Notes: generated by a model from the sequence alone, not told the origin. 64,000 nt of DNA from Elmis aenea (GCA_947652605.1 CANTFG010000150.1:62001-126000); one strand, 5' to 3'; numbered from the stretch's first letter, positions 45,849 to 56,786 are shown. Made by a program: numbers and translations.

Positions 45849-46600
45849 CCCTTTCATTACTAACGGGACACATAGGTCCCATTATAAGTTTAAAAAATTC
45901 TGGTGGTAATATTGCAAATACTATTTAGCGTTTGATTTGTCCCATCCGTTCTTTAACTTGTATTGGACAATTTTCAGTTGGCAGTACTAACAATTTATGT
46001 TCCGCAGTGCGTATTAAGTTATATTATTGTGGTAAAATGAGTAGGTAAGTGCTCCAAATATATTTGATTTGATTTGAAAACGATTTAGAATATTGTGCAA
46101 CAACTTTGCTGTATATTTTATCAATTTAAAATTAAAAATAAACTGTTTTATATCAATGGGACCTATACGTCCCATCAGGTGTACACAGTGGGACACATGT
46201 TTCCCATCAGGTTCATGAAACAAGGTACGGTTTTTTCCAGAAATCGCAAGATTTTAACACAAGACGAGATGAAAGCAATTTTAGATATGTCAGATGAGTC
46301 CGAAGAAGACCCTTTTTCAACAGACGATGACTGTGACCCTGATTACTGCCCAGGTAGTCCAGAAGTGACTGAAGAAAAAGAAAATTGTTTTTTACTGTTC
46401 CATAAACAATAGAACCTGTTGGGACAAATGTGTCCCAGCTATACTACCGGATGGTACACATTTGTCCCAGGTCCAAACTGTAAGTTCTGAATTACAAAAA
46501 AATAAATTTAAAAAAAAAAACATTATTTAGCCTATTATTACTATATGTACACAAAAAAAATGGTATAAATGAAAAAAAAACAAAATTCGTAATGAAAGGG
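45849..46600. mobile_element. piggyBac-like element with palindromic GGGAC..GTCCC sites
   Basis: CCCTTTCATTAC at 45849 is inverted at 46600, with TTAA on both sides (45845-45848 and 46601-46604). Dyad words such as GGGACACATAGGTCCC, GGGACCTATACGTCCC and GGGACAAATGTGTCCC occur near both ends. The interior keeps the start of a transposase. Confidence 0.85.
46215..46412 (+). pseudogene. piggyBac transposase, N-terminal fragment
   Basis: The frame after MKQGTVFSRN reads RKILTQDEMKAILDMSDESE, then an acidic stretch DPFSTDDDCDPDYCPGSPE. This is the acidic N-terminus of insect piggyBac transposases (a short basic/helical start, then D/E-rich). It ends after 66 codons; the catalytic DDD domain and Cys-rich tail are missing, so the element is an internal deletion derivative. 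Confidence 0.7.
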
Positions 46601-46667
46601 TTAAAGAGATAGTTTTGCGATAGATCTTGTATTTTTATGAATAATGGATTAATCCTTGTACTCTCAG

Positions 46668-46750
46668 ATGCTTGCTGGTCAGATTGTGTTTAAGAAAGTA
46701 GCAAAGAGAGAGAGAGAAAGTAGGTTATTCTATATTACTACTAATACTGC
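46668..46750 (+). pseudogene. Small secreted-protein terminal exon, copy 2 (early stop)
   Basis: Acceptor ctctcag, then phase-1 (D)ACWSDCV and a stop at 46691. The downstream part still matches copies 3 and 4 ('aagaaagtagcaaaga', 'ggttattctatattactact'), so it is a mutated duplicate. Confidence 0.6.
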
Positions 46751-46824
46751 TAGAAAAAAATTTAAATTTTTAACTTTTTTTACATTTTAAAATTCTTAAC
46801 ACAAGGGGACTTTTACGATGTTAA

Positions 46825-47478
46825 CCCTCCAGTACTAACATGATTTTTGTAACGCGAGTACTAACATCGGTCTGTGGGACCGAATTCATCCAAAGCTTAT
46901 TTTACAAGTATTATTTAAATTGTAAGTGATCTTTATATTAAAAAAAAATCTTCCAAGCATATTTGAATCTGTACTCTTTGAATTAAATGCTGTAAATACG
47001 TTTGTGGCAGCTATGTTTAGTATACGATAAAAAATTACCATAGGCCACCTTTTCGTATTACTAGCGCAGTTATAGCCTGCGCATAGTTTGTCTACTATAT
47101 CAACACCAGACTTTGTACATTGTACATCATAATAATTTGTGGTTTTTCCGTATTTTCATCAAGACTATCAAAATCATAGGGTATTTCTCGTTTGTTCTTT
47201 TTTATTGTGCCTACCACAGTTAGCTTCTTCTCCAACAAAGTTTTACATTATGGTAATAATAATCCAATTAGTAACATCCATACTAACACGGGTCTGTGAG
47301 ACCGAAATACCTAAAAAACTGGCAAAAATCGCTAAAAAACGCTTGCCACTGCGAGAGCTGGTCGATAAATAGATAATGAAGATAGCGACGAGCCCAACCC
47401 CCTCCTCACACGCGTTTTCTAGTTTCGGGGATAAAATTGGGGGGTCGGTCTGTGAGACCGCATGTTAGCACTGGAGGG
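46825..47478. mobile_element. piggyBac-type MITE
   Basis: CCCTCCAGTACTAACATG and the inverse CATGTTAGCACTGGAGGG bound 654 bp, with TTAA on both sides (46821-46824 and 47479-47482). CGGTCTGTGGGACCG-type palindromes sit near both ends (46868, 47288, 47446). The frame at 47139-47372 has no motif. Confidence 0.88.
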
Positions 47479-47482
47479 TTAA

Positions 47483-48264
47483 ATTACTTCAAAAATAAAA
47501 CTTATAATTTTATCGTCATATTTAACTTTTGGCCGTATTTTTGAATTTTAAACATTCGTTTCTTACAATAGGGCCCCTTTGCTCTTGTAAATATTTCTGA
47601 AATTCCCACATCTGGTTCCTATACATTTTTGTGATTTAAAAAAAAAAAATTAATTAATTTATATCTACAACCGACTCTTTTTGGGAATAAAAGTTTCTGA
47701 TTTATATATTTTTAGTAAAAAACTTTTGCATTCGTTGTTATTTTTAGAGTGACGCGGTATACAAGATATAATGCAGGGCGAATATTGAATAAATTAGTTG
47801 TAAAAAAGGAAAATGGTAGAGCGTCTTAAAATAAATCAAAAACTTGTGATTTTTTTAAATTCCTTAAATTTAAATCAATGATTTTTTATCTTTTTATTAA
47901 AAATTAAATTTTGACCAGCTCTGTTTCGTACACAAGTGACGTTTCAATAAAAAACAATTAATATCACAATAACGGATACATGCAAAATAAATATGACCAA
48001 AAAACAGTCTTTCACTTATAACTCCAAAATCGGAAATGATGGAATATTTTGAAAACTGTTCTGAGCATTGACATAGCTAGTCCCAAGGTTTACGGGGAGC
48101 TACAGCTTCAAGTAACTAGCATTTACCTTTTATACGTAAATTTATGGATTATAATATAAGCATAAAAATTTATAAAAAGCCAAACGTTAAGCAAAAATAA
48201 GAAAGTACAAAAATCAAAACGGTTGTAATTTATAATTGCCAATTATTAAAAAAACAATTCATTA
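47483..48264 (+). repeat. Conserved spacer between terminal-exon copies, copy 1
   Basis: Matches 50185-50995 nearly throughout ('ctacaaccgactctttttgg', 'gacgcggtatacaagatata', 'aagccaaacgttaagcaaaa'). This shows that exon plus spacer was duplicated as a unit of about 1 kb. Confidence 0.85.
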
Positions 48265-48272
48265 GATCTTGT

Positions 48273-49974
48273 CAGGGCCGTGTTTAGGGGGGGGCGAAGG
48301 GGGCGCTCGCCCCGGGCGCCGAAATCAGGGGGCGCCAAAATCACCATTGACGTCTTATTTTTTTTTTTGAGTTATCTACGTTACGCAGTACCAGCGCGAA
48401 ATTATTTTGTGTCCTAGGCAAAGTTTATTGGCGCGTCCCCTTCTTCCTTAAGTTCTTTTATCTAAATTGTAGAGTGTTATTAACAAGTAAATAACGTACG
48501 GCGTATGAGGTATAGACAGCTGACGTAGCGTGATAATGAACCCAAGAGCGCGTCAAGTAATAGTGATAGTGTAAGTAAGCACATTAAACTAATAACTGTG
48601 TAGTGAATTAAATTTTAAAATATAATCGTATAAATAAAGTTAAATAAAATAAAATATTATCCATGGAGAAATTTTTTAAAGCGAGTGGTAGTAGTTATAA
48701 AAGAAAAAGAGACAAGGAAGAGAAAAACAAAGAAGAAGGCAGAATATCCAGAACGTACAAACTAGTAATCAGATCACCAGATCAAGCAAAAACCAAAGGT
48801 TCAACGGAAGAAAAACAAATGGAGGCATTAGTAAAAGTAATTAACCAATTGGTGGAAGAATTTAAAAAGATAAGGGAAGAACAAAAAGCATTTAGGCAGG
48901 AATTTAGTGCAACAAAAAAAGAAAACGAAGAGCTTAGAAAAAAGATGCTTAGCTTAGAAAACAGAATAGAAGAACCAGAAAAAAAAAAGAAAAGAAATAT
49001 AAAATTGTGATAAAGGGGGCAAAATTTGATGAAAGTAACGGTACAGCAGGTATCGAAGAATTTCTAGATCAAAATTTAGGAGTCAAAGTAAATATCAAAC
49101 AGATGTATGTGGTGGGTCGAAAATATGGCAAAAGTATGACAATAGCAATGACAAGTAAATAGGAGTAAAATAAAATAAAGATGATGCAGTATAAGAGCAA
49201 ATTAAAAGGTCAAAACGTTTACATAGACAATGACCTAACAGTAAAAGAAAGAGAAATACAAAGAAAAATCAGAGAAGAGGCAGAAAAAGAAAGAAAAAAG
49301 GGCAAAAAAGTCAGAGTAGCTTATCAAAAACTCATTGTAGATAATAACATCTGGCTATGGAATAAAGAGAAAGAGGAGCTACAGCAAAAAACAGACCCAA
49401 AAAACTAAGGACGGAAAACAAGTTACGGAAAAAATGGCACGATCACTACACGAAAACGGACATGAATAAGGAAAAACAGATAGCAATCAAAGCATGAGAT
49501 ACTAAAAATTAAAAAAATAGAGATAAGAAAGACAAAATGAGAATAGGTACTTGGAATACCAGAAGCATAAAAAGAAAAGAAGAAGCGATCATGGAAAAAA
49601 GTCAGCACAACACAACTCAACAGTCCTACAAACAGTAGAAAGACTCACGACTAAAAAAAATAATGTTCCTTAAGTTAAATGTTTAACTATTGAAGTATTT
49701 ATTTATTTATAATTAAAAATATTACATGTGCATATTATGTTATTTTTTACCAAATTGTATGTTCCTTAAGTTAAATGTTACCTAACTATTTATTTATTAT
49801 TAAAAATATTATATGTGCATACATATGTGTGTTTTATAAAGTGTTTTTTAAAACGAGCCCCATTTTCCAAGCCCGAACAAAGTAGGCCCGGAGAAACTTT
49901 TTTTTTTTTTTTTAGAAATGGGGCGCAATTTTTCGTTCTTGCCCCGGGCGCCAAAACACCTAGACACGGCCCTG
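48273..49974 (+). mobile_element. hAT element carrying the front of a LINE
   Basis: CAGGGCCGTGTTTAGG at 48273 and the inverse of CAGGGCCGTGTCTAGG at 49974 are flanked by perfect 8-bp GATCTTGT repeats (48265-48272 and 49975-49982). Both ends continue with 'gccccgggcgcc'. It split the conserved intron in front of terminal exon 3. The interior holds a LINE ORF1 and the beginning of its ORF2. Confidence 0.92.
48663..49408 (+). pseudogene. Chimeric frame: hAT-like N-terminus joined to LINE ORF1
   Basis: ATG 48663 starts MEKFFKASGSSYKRKRDKEE, like hAT transposase beginnings. The same frame then becomes a coiled-coil LINE ORF1 (EALVKVINQLVEEFKKIREE, KKENEELRKKM) and stops at 49010. Shifted frames give VVGRKYGKSMTIAM (49100) and then YIDNDLTVKEREIQRKIREE (49181-49408), the conserved end of jockey/I-type ORF1. 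At 49530 MRIGTWNTRS begins the ORF2 endonuclease, which ends after about 30 codons. The source LINE is damaged; translation of the chimera is unproven. Confidence 0.65.
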
Positions 49975-50019
49975 GATCTTGTATTTTTATGAATTATGGA
50001 TTAATCTTTGTACTTTCAG

Positions 50020-50144
50020 ATGCTTGCAGCGGCGGCACTTCGCCAAAAGCACTACCTTCACCGCCAAAAAGTAGTAAAGAAAGCAGCAAAGAAAAAGGTT
50101 ATTCTATATTACTACTAGTACTACTACTATTTTTAACTTTTTAA
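50020..50144 (+). CDS. Small secreted-protein terminal exon, copy 3 (best preserved; hydrophobic tail)
   Basis: Acceptor tactttcag, then phase 1: (D)ACSGGTSPKALPSPP, KSSKESSKEKG and YSILLLVLLLFLTF before the stop. A short Ser/Lys/Pro-rich segment followed by a wholly hydrophobic C-terminus is the pattern of a GPI-anchor signal or a tail membrane segment. Joined to the 41182 signal exon the product would be about 58 residues with a mature part of about 25. Other internal exons cannot be excluded. No homologous protein is recognised. Confidence 0.55.
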
Positions 50145-51041
50145 CATTTTTTAAACTTTTAAAAAAAAATTAACATATGGGAATTTTTTGGATGTTAAAT
50201 TACTTCAAAAACTAAACTTAAAATTTTACTGTTTTATTGCACCATTGGCCGTGTTTTTGAATTCTAAACAATCATTTCCTATAAAGTTGTTTTTTGTACT
50301 TCTTACAATAGGACCCCTTTGTTCTTGTGAATATTTCTGAATTTCCAACATCTGGTATCGTATAAATTTTGCGAAATGTTTAATTAGTTTAGATCTACAA
50401 CCGACTCTTTTTGGGAATAAAGGTTTCTGATTTATATATTTTTAGTAAAAAACTTTTGCATTTTTTGTTATTTTTAGAATGACGCGGTATACAAGATATA
50501 ATGAAGGGTGAATAATGAATAAATTAGTTGTAAAAAGAAAAAATGGTAGTGTCTTAAAATAAATCAAAAATTTGTAATTTTTTTTAATTCTTTAAATTTA
50601 AATCAATGATTTTTTATCTTTTTATTAAAAATCAAATTTTGACCAACCCTGTTTCGTACACAAGTGACGTTTGCAATAATAAACAATTAATATCACAATA
50701 ACGGATATATGACACATAATAAATATGACAGAAAAACAGTTTTTCACTAATAACTCCAAATTGGGAAATGATAGAATATTTTTGACAACTGTTCTGAGCA
50801 TTAACATAGCTAGCGCCCAGGTTTACGGGGGGCTACAGCTTCAAGTGACTAACATTTACCTTTTATACGTAGTTTTATGCACTATAATATGAGCATAAAA
50901 ATTTATAAAAAGCCAAACGTTAAGCAAAAAAGAAGAAAGTACAAAAATCAAATCGGTTGTAATTTATATTTGCCAATTATTAAAAAACAATTTATTAGAT
51001 GTTGTATTTTATGAATATTGGATTAATCTTTGTACTTTCAG
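50145..51041 (+). repeat. Conserved spacer between terminal-exon copies, copy 2
   Basis: Near-identical to 47483-48264, then the conserved intron end 'ttttatgaatattggattaa' and acceptor. Confidence 0.85.
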
Positions 51042-51115
51042 ATCCTTGCCAGCCAAAAAGTGGTGAAGAAAGCAGCCAAGAAAAAGGTTATTCTCTATTA
51101 CTACTAGTTAGATAG
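51042..51115 (+). CDS. Small secreted-protein terminal exon, copy 4 (tail truncated)
   Basis: Acceptor tactttcag, then phase 1: (D)PCQPKSGEESSQEKGYSLLLLV, followed by Arg and a stop. Similarity to copy 3 ends at about 51107, where the macrosatellite begins, so the hydrophobic tail is cut to six or seven residues. Confidence 0.5.
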
Positions 51116-52959
51116 TACACTGAAGGTTCGCCCGTTTGCCCCGATCGAAATTAAAAATCGAAAAACTTTACGCAAAAATACGGGGTTTGCTTTAATCACT
51201 TAGTAATAACAGAGGTAACCGTCTTTTGCCCCGAAGCGAATTAAAAATCGAAAAACTCGACGCAGCGACTTCCGGTTTGCTTTAAAAAACGTATGAAAGA
51301 ACGAACTAGCTCTGTGCCGAGTTTCGTTACGGTAGCTCGGACGACGGAAACGCTATCTGCGAAAAACCGAAAAAATTCAGTTTTTTGGCTTAAAGTGGCG
51401 CCTTTCTGCTCGTGGCGCCCTAGCGGTGCCAATTTAAGGGTTGATATTTACACAGTAGCTGTTGATCTTGTGGGAAAATGTGTCCCCAAAATTTGAGCAT
51501 GATCTGTACAGCCGTTTTTCTGTTTTTGACGAATTTTCATTTTTAATACTCTGATTTTACCGATTACGCGTACGGCATATAGGCGTGGCTCGCCGTTATC
51601 AGCAAACTATACACTAAAATACCAGTGTGTTGTCTTCGCTTCGTCGGTTGTGTGTTATTTTAGGTTATTTTATAAATGGGGAAACAAACATAAACCGCCC
51701 TTCTGGAAAAGAGCCCTGTAAACGTTCCAGTAAAAATGCATCTTTCTCGGCAAACCTCATGTTAAGTTAAGTATTTACTTATTAAGTTTGTTTGCATCTT
51801 TTTTCATTAACTCGTTAATCACAAATCAACAGCAATTATTTAATACTCTGAATTATATTTGCATGTCGTTATTAAAATAAATAAACAACTTTTTTGTATT
51901 TCGTAACAGTCGATAATCTTATCATAATAAATGTTTTGTTTTAATTAACCTACTACAAAATGAAACTGCACATGTACTACAACTATGTAAATAAAACGTG
52001 TTACTCTGAATGTATTTTTAAAATACTATTGTAATCAAATATTGCATGTTTGTCTATAAATTATTGTTAAACCGACAATAACTCGACAATTAATAGTTTT
52101 AAACATGGAACACCTCAAATGATTTTCAAAGACAATCATCTCGTCACGTCCGCGTCGGGACGGCGGCGCTCACGAGCAACCAAAGTCAAAGCGCCACGCG
52201 TCGTCGGAAAGTACAAGGTACGGGCTTCCGATTTGTAAAAAAAATATTCCCGTGGGATAGAAAATAGCTGAGCAATTGACGTTTTTATTCGTGCCCGTTT
52301 CCGAGCGCGCTCGGCCTGTTATCATAAGGTCCATTGGTTTGCGCGCGTGCCACAATTAAAGTGTGCCAGTATTTTTATTCGACCATTGCGCCCTTCGCCA
52401 CCAATAACGTCAGATTCTTCGTATTTTTTCCTTCAAGTAGGTACCTAATTTCGAGGGCCGCGAGTCGACTATCTATCGTTAAAACATTTTTTCGGTAGAC
52501 AGGGCGTTGCCACATTTTGAACCTTATCGACCGCGACATTCCGATCTTTGCAATTATTGCTATTATTAGGCTACAGACCCTGCCGTTCTCGGACTTTCGA
52601 TAAAATAATTTTTGCATTGTGTCTAACAACGTGCATAAATATACAGGGTGTTTGCGCATAAATACCAAAGATGATGTTTTTTCCGGCCTAACCGGGAATG
52701 GTGGAGACATTCAAGATAGGGGAAAATGTGCACACGACGGGTGCGTTTTTTTTATAATTAAAAAGTTTACGAGATATTCGAAAAGAAAGAAACAAAAAAA
52801 AAGGTTTCAAAAGTAGTTTTTCTTAAATGAGCTCGTGCATCGGTGATTTCAGATAGTTTTTCGTATCAAAACGATACCGGTCGTAGTGACGTCAACATAT
52901 GGGAAAATAGTCCATATACGGGATGCGTCGATATAATTGGTCAATTTTCGCTTAACGGT

Positions 52960-53215
52960 TTGAGATAGAAAGTTGATTCAAACGCTATTTGATACAGTTT
53001 TTTCTTCCGAACACGATAAAAATATTTTCAAACATACAGGGTGAGTCAAAGTGCGGGATCGGTCGATTGTCACTTAACGCTTTGAGATAGAAAGTTGATT
53101 CAAACGCTATTTGATACAGTTTTTTCTTCCGAACACGATAAAAATATTTTCAAATATACAGGGTGAGTCATTAGTGCGGGATCGGTCGATTGTCGCTTAA
53201 AGGTTTGAGATAGAA
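52960..53215 (+). repeat. 122-bp tandem repeat derived from a transposon end, array 1 (unit A)
   Basis: Units starting TACAGGGTGAGTCA at 53035 and 53157, preceded by a partial one, each contain 'gatcggtcgattgtc', 'gagatagaaagttgattcaa' and 'acagttttttcttcc'. Array 2 lies at 54034-54410, with starts at 54034, 54155, 54278 and 54401. Confidence 0.85.
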
Positions 53216-53220
53216 AGTAT

Positions 53221-53655
53221 CTCTGGAACGAAGCTACCTACAAACATGGGACTTGCACCAAACGAAATTAAGTTCAGTACACTTTGATCGAAATTGAAAA
53301 AAATTATAATAAAACAGGATTATGAAAACATTAGTTTCGAGCTTGTGATTGATGTGTCTCTGGAACGGAGCCACCTACATACATGGAACTTGCATCAAAC
53401 GTAATCAAGTTCAGTACACTTTGATCGAAATTGAAAAAATTATAGTTAAACAGAATTCTGAAAACATTAGCTTCGAGCTTGTGATTGATGTGTCTCTGGA
53501 ACGGAGCCACGTACATACATGGTACTTGCACCAAACGTAATTAAGTTCAGTACACTTTGATCGAAATTGAAAAAATTATAGTTAAACAGGATTCTGAAAA
53601 CATTAGCTTCGAGCTTGTGATTGATACATCTCTGGAACGGAGCCACCTCTAGGCA
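53221..53655 (+). repeat. 136-bp tandem repeat (unit A)
   Basis: 'ctctggaacg' recurs at 53221, 53358, 53494 and 53630. Each unit has 'aagttcagtacactttgatc' and 'cattagcttcgagcttgtga'. Unit B has one copy fewer, so copy number has changed since the duplication. Confidence 0.85.
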
Positions 53656-53693
53656 TGGGACTTGCACTCAAACGGAAGGTATTTCTAAAATTC

Positions 53694-54015
53694 TCAATAG
53701 ACATAATTCCCAAAAGTTCCAAAATTCCTAAAAGTTCCAAAAGTTCAAAATTTCCCAAAAGTTCCAAAATTCCCAAAAGTTCCAAAGGTCCAAAATTTAC
53801 CAAAAGTTCTAAAATTCCCAAAAGTTCAAAAATTTACCAAAAGTTCCAAAATTCCCAAAAGTTCCAAAATTCCCAAAAGTTCCAAAATTTCTAAAAGTTC
53901 CAAAATTCCCAAAACTTCCAAAATTCCCAAAAGTTCCAAAATTCCCAAAACTTCCAAAAGTTCCAAAAATCCCAAAAAATCCAAAATTCCCAAATTTTCC
54001 AAAAGTTCCAAAAGA
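53694..54015 (+). repeat. Minisatellite of AAAATTCCCAAAAGTTCC words (unit A)
   Basis: About 16-17-bp units with strong purine/pyrimidine skew. The matching array in unit B is at 59150-59505. All frames through it (Phe/Gly/Asn/Trp- or Leu/Glu-rich) are repeat artefacts. Confidence 0.9.
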
Positions 54016-54033
54016 ACAAAAAAATTTCAAATA

Positions 54034-54410
54034 TACAGGGTTAGTCATTGGTGCGGGATCGGTCGATTGCCGCTTAACGGTTTGAGATAGAAAGTTGATT
54101 CAAACGCTATGATACAGTTTTTTCTTCCGAACACGATAAAAATATTTTCAAATATACAGGGTGAGTCATTAGTGCGCGATCGGTCGATTGTCGCTTAACG
54201 GTTTGAGATAGAAAGTTGATTCAAACGCTATTTGATACAGTTTTTTCTTCCAAACACGATAAAAATATTTTCAAATATACAGTGTGAGTCATTAGTGCGG
54301 GATCGGTCGATTGTGGTTTAACGGTTTGAGATAGAAAGTTGATTTAAACGGTATTTCATACAGTTTTTTCTTCCGAACACAATGAAAATATTTTTAAATA
54401 TACAGGGTGA
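54034..54410 (+). repeat. 122-bp tandem repeat, array 2 (unit A)
   Basis: Four TACAG-starting units as described for array 1. The last one leads into unique sequence ('cccctttggaaccaacagc'). Confidence 0.85.
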
Positions 54411-54629
54411 GTCACCCCTTTGGAACCAACAGCAACTTTTATATTTCAAATACATAACCCCATTTTTTATTTAATAATCTTGACCGCCTACATTTTAGCT
54501 TTACATCGATATAAAATACTACAGGTTTTTATGCGGCCTGGTCACTAAAAAATAATGATTTTCTAAATTTTTCAAGGTTTTAAGTCTTTATTTAAAATAT
54601 TCATTTTTCAAAGCACAGAGTTGTAATTT

Positions 54630-55129
54630 GGTAAGGATATGCAGAAAACATTGCTCTATCAGCTCGATACGAAAAAGTTTCAATCACGCATACAGGGTGT
54701 TCATAAATAGGTGGCAACCTATGATTTTTAAAAGCTCGTAACTTAATTTTTTTAAACAAACCCCTATACTTTTTTATGTCATCGAATTCGCCTTTAAAGA
54801 AATTACTGTAGAAAATCAATTAGTGTTGAAACAGATAACACTTTAAACTTATTTTTTTGTGAAAATAATGGAGGCTTATAATTTTTTGTTTGTAAATGTT
54901 TATTTAGACTTTCAAAGTTGCTCACTAGATTTATGACAGAAATGATTGCACTTACATAATTATATGATATAATTTAAGTGTTGTTGTGTTGTAAATAAAA
55001 TAATTCATTTATATCTTGATTTTTAGCTTTGTTTAGGCGTTCTTTGGTATCTTATCAGCTAATAGATGAAATCCGACGTTATTAATTCATGGCTTGCTTA
55101 TTTTTTTCATCAAAATTGTTTTTTTAATA
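54630..55129. other. Unit-A-specific sequence, no gene
   Basis: AT-rich and not shared with unit B. It includes a 'tacagggtgttcataaatag' transposon-end-like word at 54692. Confidence 0.6.
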
Positions 55130-56640
55130 TTAGAGTCGTCTGATCGATAAAAGAGAACTTAACACGCTTAGCTTCCACCGAGCGCGCAGCGTGAGTCGTC
55201 TGTGGGCGATAAAAGAGAATTATTGTACCCGTTTGTCTTCTCCGAGAGCGAAGCGCGAGTCGTCTCTATGATTGATTAAAGATAACTTAAAGCGCTTAGC
55301 CCCCGCCGAGCGCGCAGCGCGAGGCGTCTGTGGGCGATTAAAGATATTTATACGTGTGTGCCTTCTCCGAGCACGCAGCGCGAGTCGTCTATGATCGATA
55401 AAAAAAAACTTAACGCGCTTAGCTCCTATCGGGCGATAACAGAGAATTGTACCCGTTTGTCTTCTCTGAGCGCGCATCGTGACTCGTCTCTGATAGATAA
55501 AAGAGAACGTTACGCGCTTAGCTCCCATCGAGCGCACAAGGCGAGTCGTCTGCGGGCAATAATAGAGAATTGTACCCGTTTGCCTTTTCCGAGCGCGAGT
55601 CGTCAATGATTGATAAAAAAAATTCACCCGCTGAGCGTACAGAGCGAGTCTTCTATGACTAATAAAATAGAACTTTACGCGCTAAGTTCCCTCCGAGAGC
55701 GCAGCGCGAGTCATCTGTGTTTGATACAAGAGAATTGTACCCGCTTGCTTCTCGCCGAGCGCGCAAAGCAAATCGTGTATTGTAGATAATAGTGAATTGC
55801 ACCCGCTTGGCCTGCGCCGAGCGTGCAGCGCGAGTCTTCGCTGATCGATAAAAGTGAATTGCACCCGCTTCACCTCCACAAAGCATGCAACTTGAGTCGT
55901 CTATGATCGATAAAAGTGAATTGTATCAGCTTCACCTCCGCCGAGCGTGCAGCGCGAGTCGTCTATCATCTTTTACCGAAATTTGTACGGGCTCGGTTCT
56001 CATCGAACGCGCAGCGACATTTATTGATGATCGATAAAATAGAGTTGACCGATGTTTTTTGTCTATGATCGATAAAAGTGAATTGTACCCGGTTCATCCC
56101 CGCCAAGCATGAAACGCGGTGTATGAACAAAAAAAACGAATTGTATTAGGTTCATCCCCGCCGAGCGTGCAAGCGAGTCGTCTATGATCAATAAAAGTGA
56201 ATTGTACCCGGTTCATCCCGGCCAAGCATGCAACACGGTCTATGATCAATAAAATCGAATTGTACCCGGTTCATCCCCGCCAAGTATGCAAGCGAGTCGT
56301 CTATGATCGATAAAAGTGAATTGTACCCGGTTCATCCCGGCCAAACATGCAGCACGGTCTATGATCATAAAAGTGAATTGTATCCGCGTCATCCCCGCCG
56401 AGCATGCAACGCGAGTCGTCTATGATCGATAAAATCGAATTGTACCGTGTACATCCCCGCCGAGCGTGCAAGCAAGTCGTCAATTTTTGATAAAAGTGAA
56501 TTGTACCCGCGTTATCCCCGCCGAGCATGCATAGCGAATAATTGTCTATGATCGATAAAAGTGAATTGTATTCACTTCTCATCCTCCGAGCATGCAACGC
56601 GAGTTGTCTATTATCTATTACCGAAAAATGTACGAGCTCG
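55130..56640 (+). repeat. 62-bp GC-richer tandem array (unit A)
   Basis: 'gcgcgagtcgtctatgatcg' followed by 'ataaaa' recurs every 60-63 bp with variable 'cttagctcc.cgagcgcgca' or 'gaattgtacccg.ttcatcc' fillers. From about 56040 the filler changes to 'cccgccgagcatgcaacgcg', giving two subtypes. Frames on both strands are repeat-driven. Confidence 0.85.
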
Positions 56641-56786
56641 GTTTCCGTCGAGCGCTTTGAGATTTATCGATGTTTTTATTTTGACGCATAGAACTTGGAC
56701 GCAAAAGAGTTGAACCGTATACAGATATTTCTATGGTCTTCGAACGGCGCCGTAGGCGCTCCAGTAGGCCCGTTAGGGCCTGCTGG

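Larger units (their letters stand above)
51196..54629 (+). repeat. 3.4-kb duplicated module, copy A
   Basis: Matches 56787-60117 with a constant offset of 5,591 bp over the first 1.5 kb and only scattered substitutions. No gene is recognised. Identical minus-strand frames in both copies (51241-51432, 52375-52710) owe their conservation to recent duplication. A TE end-like 'tacagggtgtttgcg' lies at 52643. Confidence 0.92.
51108..56786 (+). repeat. Macrosatellite unit A
   Basis: First of at least two complete units plus the start of a third. It begins with two related segments of about 85-90 bp, each with 'ttgccccg..cgaa' and 'attaaaaatcgaaaaact' words (51116-51195 and 51196-51290). It runs through the duplicated 3.4-kb module and the 62-bp array. 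It ends in the GC-rich 'cggcgccgtaggcgc' and 'cagtaggcccgttagggcct' tail at 56745-56786. Confidence 0.85.

Noticed and set aside
52375..52710. 111-codon minus-strand frame conserved in both macrosatellite units (also 57966-58301)
   Set aside because: Conservation equals that of surrounding non-coding DNA after a recent duplication, and the frame crosses a transposon-end-like 'tacagggtgtttgcg' word. No domain recognised.
53655..54048. Repetitive Phe/Gly/Asn- or Leu/Glu-rich frames
   Set aside because: They follow the AAAATTCCCAAAAGTTCC minisatellite; the same artefact appears at 59105-59534.
55130..56640. CRISPR array
   Set aside because: Repeats are 62-bp contiguous degenerate units without unique spacers, in an animal-type genome.
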